From Phycisphaerae bacterium (lineage in GTDB: Bacteria; Planctomycetota; Phycisphaerae; Phycisphaerales; SM1A02): DNA of 64,000 nucleotides. The stretch covers positions 20,116-84,115 of the forward strand of contig JAEUIT010000072.1 in the NCBI GenBank assembly GCA_016795035.1, in the 5' to 3' direction. Both the position numbers and the translations under genes were made by a program. Shown here piece by piece: positions 61,940-64,000 of this stretch; position 1 is the stretch's first letter; each line of letters opens with the position of its first letter. The notes under the pieces are model-generated. The model searched no databases. It saw only the letters and a list, made by a program, of their open reading frames with translations, and was not told the origin of the DNA.

Positions 61940-64000
61940 CTACCGCGGCGTCCAGCCGCCGAGGATGAGCGCCAGGTCGGCGGCGTCCACGATGCCGTTG
62001 ACGTCGACGTCGGCGACGCACGGATCGTTCTCGGGGCAGGGGCCCCACGCGCCGAGCACGAGTCCGAGATCGGAACCCGCGACCACGCCGTCGCAGTCGA
62101 GGTCGACGACCGGAGGTCTCGGCGTGAGGCGGACGACGCCCTTCGTGTAGGGCCATGACAGCTTCTCGCGCACGGTGGCTGCAACGCGGAGCGAGTCGGA
62201 GATGGCGGATGAGCCCTGCTCCGGATCGAGAAATCCGTCGGCGATCGGGTCAACGATTTCGTAGAGCGGACGCGGCAGTCCGCCGGGCTTCCAGATCGAC
62301 AGCGTGCCGTAGCCCGTTCCCTCCCGGTGCAGCGAACAGAGGATCGTTCCGTCGTTCGCCATGTCGATGGCGAAGGCCCGCGTGTACGGCGCCGGAAGTT
62401 CGATGGTGGTGAACGTGCCGCGTTGCCATCGGAAGAGGAGCGGAATGTTGGGCGGAGATTTCGTGAAGTAGTGTCCGAAGACCACTCCGTCGTCGGTGAG
62501 CGCGACGACGCGCATCTCGCTGGCGTCCGGTGGCGTCGGGAGCCATGCAAAGGTGAGGCCGTCGAGCGTCCAGACGCCTTCGGGACCTTCGCCTGCGATC
62601 ATCCCTCGCTCGTTGATGACGAGCGCCCGTCGTGCACCGGGCGGCACTGGAAGCGATTCGGCGACGCCGTTCGTCCAACGAACTCCTCGTTGCGAGCACG
62701 AGCCGAACTCGTAGTAGCCGACGATGACGCCGCTCTCGTTGATGGCCGTCGCGACGTCGGACACGTTCGGGCAACCGGCGACGAGCGGAAGTGCAACGTA
62801 CGTGTCGGCGGGAACCACGGCCGCGCCGGGATCGCCGTGGCGCAGGCCAACCGCGACGCCGGCGTCATTTATGTCGTGAAGCTCGGCGAACTCGCCGGCG
62901 CCCGCAAGCGGCGTGATGACGGTCACCGTCCCGTCCGCATCCCAGCGAAACGCCTCGTTCTCGAATGACGGGCCGCCAATGCCGACGACATCGCCCGACG
63001 CGTTGATGGCGGTGGCCGTCGAGAGTGGAAATTCCATCGGCGACGGCATGTACTCGATCGCATAGGGCTGCTCGCACGGGAGGTACGCCAACGTCAGGAC
63101 TGCGGTGCCTTCCGAGGGGACGCGGGCACCGATCCGAAGGAAATACGTTTCTCCGGCAGCCGTCCAGAACGCGACGGCTGGATCGAAGAACGGGCAGCCG
63201 TTCTCGCCGTCGTCGCAGGCAAGCAGCGTGAGCGCGTTGCAGGCGCCCTCGTACGCAACCAGGCGCGCCTCGAACGTCGCGGAGCCGCAGGTCGTCGCAC
63301 GAAGCGTGCCATCGCGCGGTGCGACGAACCGATACCACACGTCGCGTTCGACGGCGGTCGTGGACTCTCCGGCGCACGCGGCGTCGAGGTCCGGTCCGTC
63401 GGTCGCCGCTTCGATCGTGCTCACCGAGGTTGCGCCGAGATCGATCGTCGTCGCGAGCTCGCAGAGGTCGTTCGGCGGGCCAGGCAGCGCGCACCCCACC
63501 CCCACCACGGTCGCCTTGAGCTGGTAGCGGGTGCCGGCGGTGTTGCAGACGAGACCGTCGTCGAGCACTGGCGTGATCACGAGCCAATGCGTTCCCGGCG
63601 CGACGCAGATCGCGGACGTCAGCGGCGTGCACGGAATCGTGGTCCCCAGCGTCTCGAGATCGGTGATCGCGCCGCACGATGCCGAGCCGCCGTTGTCGGC
63701 GACGGAAACGCGGAGCGGCGTCTTCGCGAGGAGTTCGATGGAGACGAGCGTGACCGCATCGACCGTGAACTCGTACCAATCGGCGTCGCGCTCGCCGAGG
63801 GCCGCCCACGTTCCTCCGCACATCGTCGTGCCGAGCGTGAGCCGCGTGACGCCCGCGAGCCCCGGCGCGCAGAGCTCTGGGCAGAGCGTGACGGCCTCGT
63901 CGGCGCAGATCTGGTCCCACGCGACCATGCAGCAGAAGGGATCCGCGGCGCACACGGCGTTCATGCACGCCGGGTCGTCGCAGCTTGGCGGCCCGCCCGC
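61940..64000 (-). CDS. Secreted HAF-repeat/Cys-motif protein with dockerin-like C-terminus (partial, N-terminus outside window)
   Basis: 686 residues are visible and the frame is open to the right edge. It starts in a Cys-rich segment with the motif CDDPACMNAVCAADPFCC, shared with the gene at 59334. Next is a PPC-like unit (PPNDLCELATTIDLGATS; DVWYRFVAPRDG) like those of the 46491 protein. Several HAF-type repeats follow (INASGDVVGIGG, INDAGVAVGLRHG, INESGVIVGYYE). The end is a dockerin-like pair: DLDCDGVVAGSDLGLVLGAW and DVDVNGIVDAADLALILGGW. Together these show a large secreted protein. The signal peptide is expected upstream of the window. Function unknown. Confidence 0.87.
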   Translation of the reverse strand, partial: AGGPPSCDDPACMNAVCAADPFCCMVAWDQICADEAVTLCPELCAPGLAGVTRLTLGTTMCGGTWAALGERDADWYEFTVDAVTLVSIELLAKTPLRVSVADNGGSASCGAITDLETLGTTIPCTPLTSAICVAPGTHWLVITPVLDDGLVCNTAGTRYQLKATVVGVGCALPGPPNDLCELATTIDLGATSVSTIEAATDGPDLDAACAGESTTAVERDVWYRFVAPRDGTLRATTCGSATFEARLVAYEGACNALTLLACDDGENGCPFFDPAVAFWTAAGETYFLRIGARVPSEGTAVLTLAYLPCEQPYAIEYMPSPMEFPLSTATAINASGDVVGIGGPSFENEAFRWDADGTVTVITPLAGAGEFAELHDINDAGVAVGLRHGDPGAAVVPADTYVALPLVAGCPNVSDVATAINESGVIVGYYEFGSCSQRGVRWTNGVAESLPVPPGARRALVINERGMIAGEGPEGVWTLDGLTFAWLPTPPDASEMRVVALTDDGVVFGHYFTKSPPNIPLLFRWQRGTFTTIELPAPYTRAFAIDMANDGTILCSLHREGTGYGTLSIWKPGGLPRPLYEIVDPIADGFLDPEQGSSAISDSLRVAATVREKLSWPYTKGVVRLTPRPPVVDLDCDGVVAGSDLGLVLGAWGPCPENDPCVADVDVNGIVDAADLALILGGWTPR

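Overview
The window looks like chromosomal DNA of a planctomycete, most likely a member of the Phycisphaerae. The evidence is high GC content, secreted proteins ending in paired dockerin-like calcium-binding repeats, a PEP-CTERM-type sorting tail, two ECF sigma factors each coupled to a beta-propeller Ser/Thr kinase, a two-subunit topoisomerase VI, and a large type II secretion/type IV pilus hybrid locus. No rRNA, tRNA, phage, IS transposase or CRISPR array was recognised. The taxonomic call is inference from gene content.

Left arm (1-25.4 kb): a trafficking locus, almost all on the minus strand. Read in transcription order it runs gspE, gspF, gspG, gspH, gspI, gspJ and gspK, then a GspL/PilM-PilN-like protein, a GspM/PilO-like protein, two paralogous small platform proteins, the secretin gspD and a beta-propeller lipoprotein. 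It is interrupted by two plus-strand genes, a giant PQQ-type beta-propeller protein and an extremely acidic protein. It then continues as a lipoprotein, pilT, a second pilC/gspF homologue and two pilin-like genes, the last cut by the window edge. The pseudopilin genes overlap by 4-14 bp, so translation is probably coupled.

Middle (25.5-40.8 kb): a secreted coiled-coil-like protein, an orphan CoA-transferase A subunit, an RpoD-like sigma factor behind about 1 kb of non-coding DNA, ndk, the top6B-top6A pair, a secreted protein of unknown function, an orphan histidine kinase, a cold-shock protein, and the conserved rpsO-pnp pair. Several strong intrinsic-terminator-like hairpins punctuate this part. 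The rpsO leader can fold into a three-way junction that resembles known S15 autoregulatory sites. Downstream of it lie copies of a palindromic MITE-like intergenic repeat.

Right arm (40.8-64 kb): a D-2-hydroxyacid dehydrogenase, an acyl-CoA carboxylase beta subunit, a two-HKD phospholipase D-like protein, rdgB with a YkgJ-type Cys-cluster protein, and a PEP-CTERM protein. There are also four large secreted proteins with dockerin-like C-termini and two sigma-kinase-propeller modules. The secreted proteins are plausible clients of the secretion machinery encoded on the left. The first kinase gene seems to carry a frameshift near its 3' end.

Gene starts were chosen by eye from ribosome-binding sites, coupling and family length. 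No database search was run.
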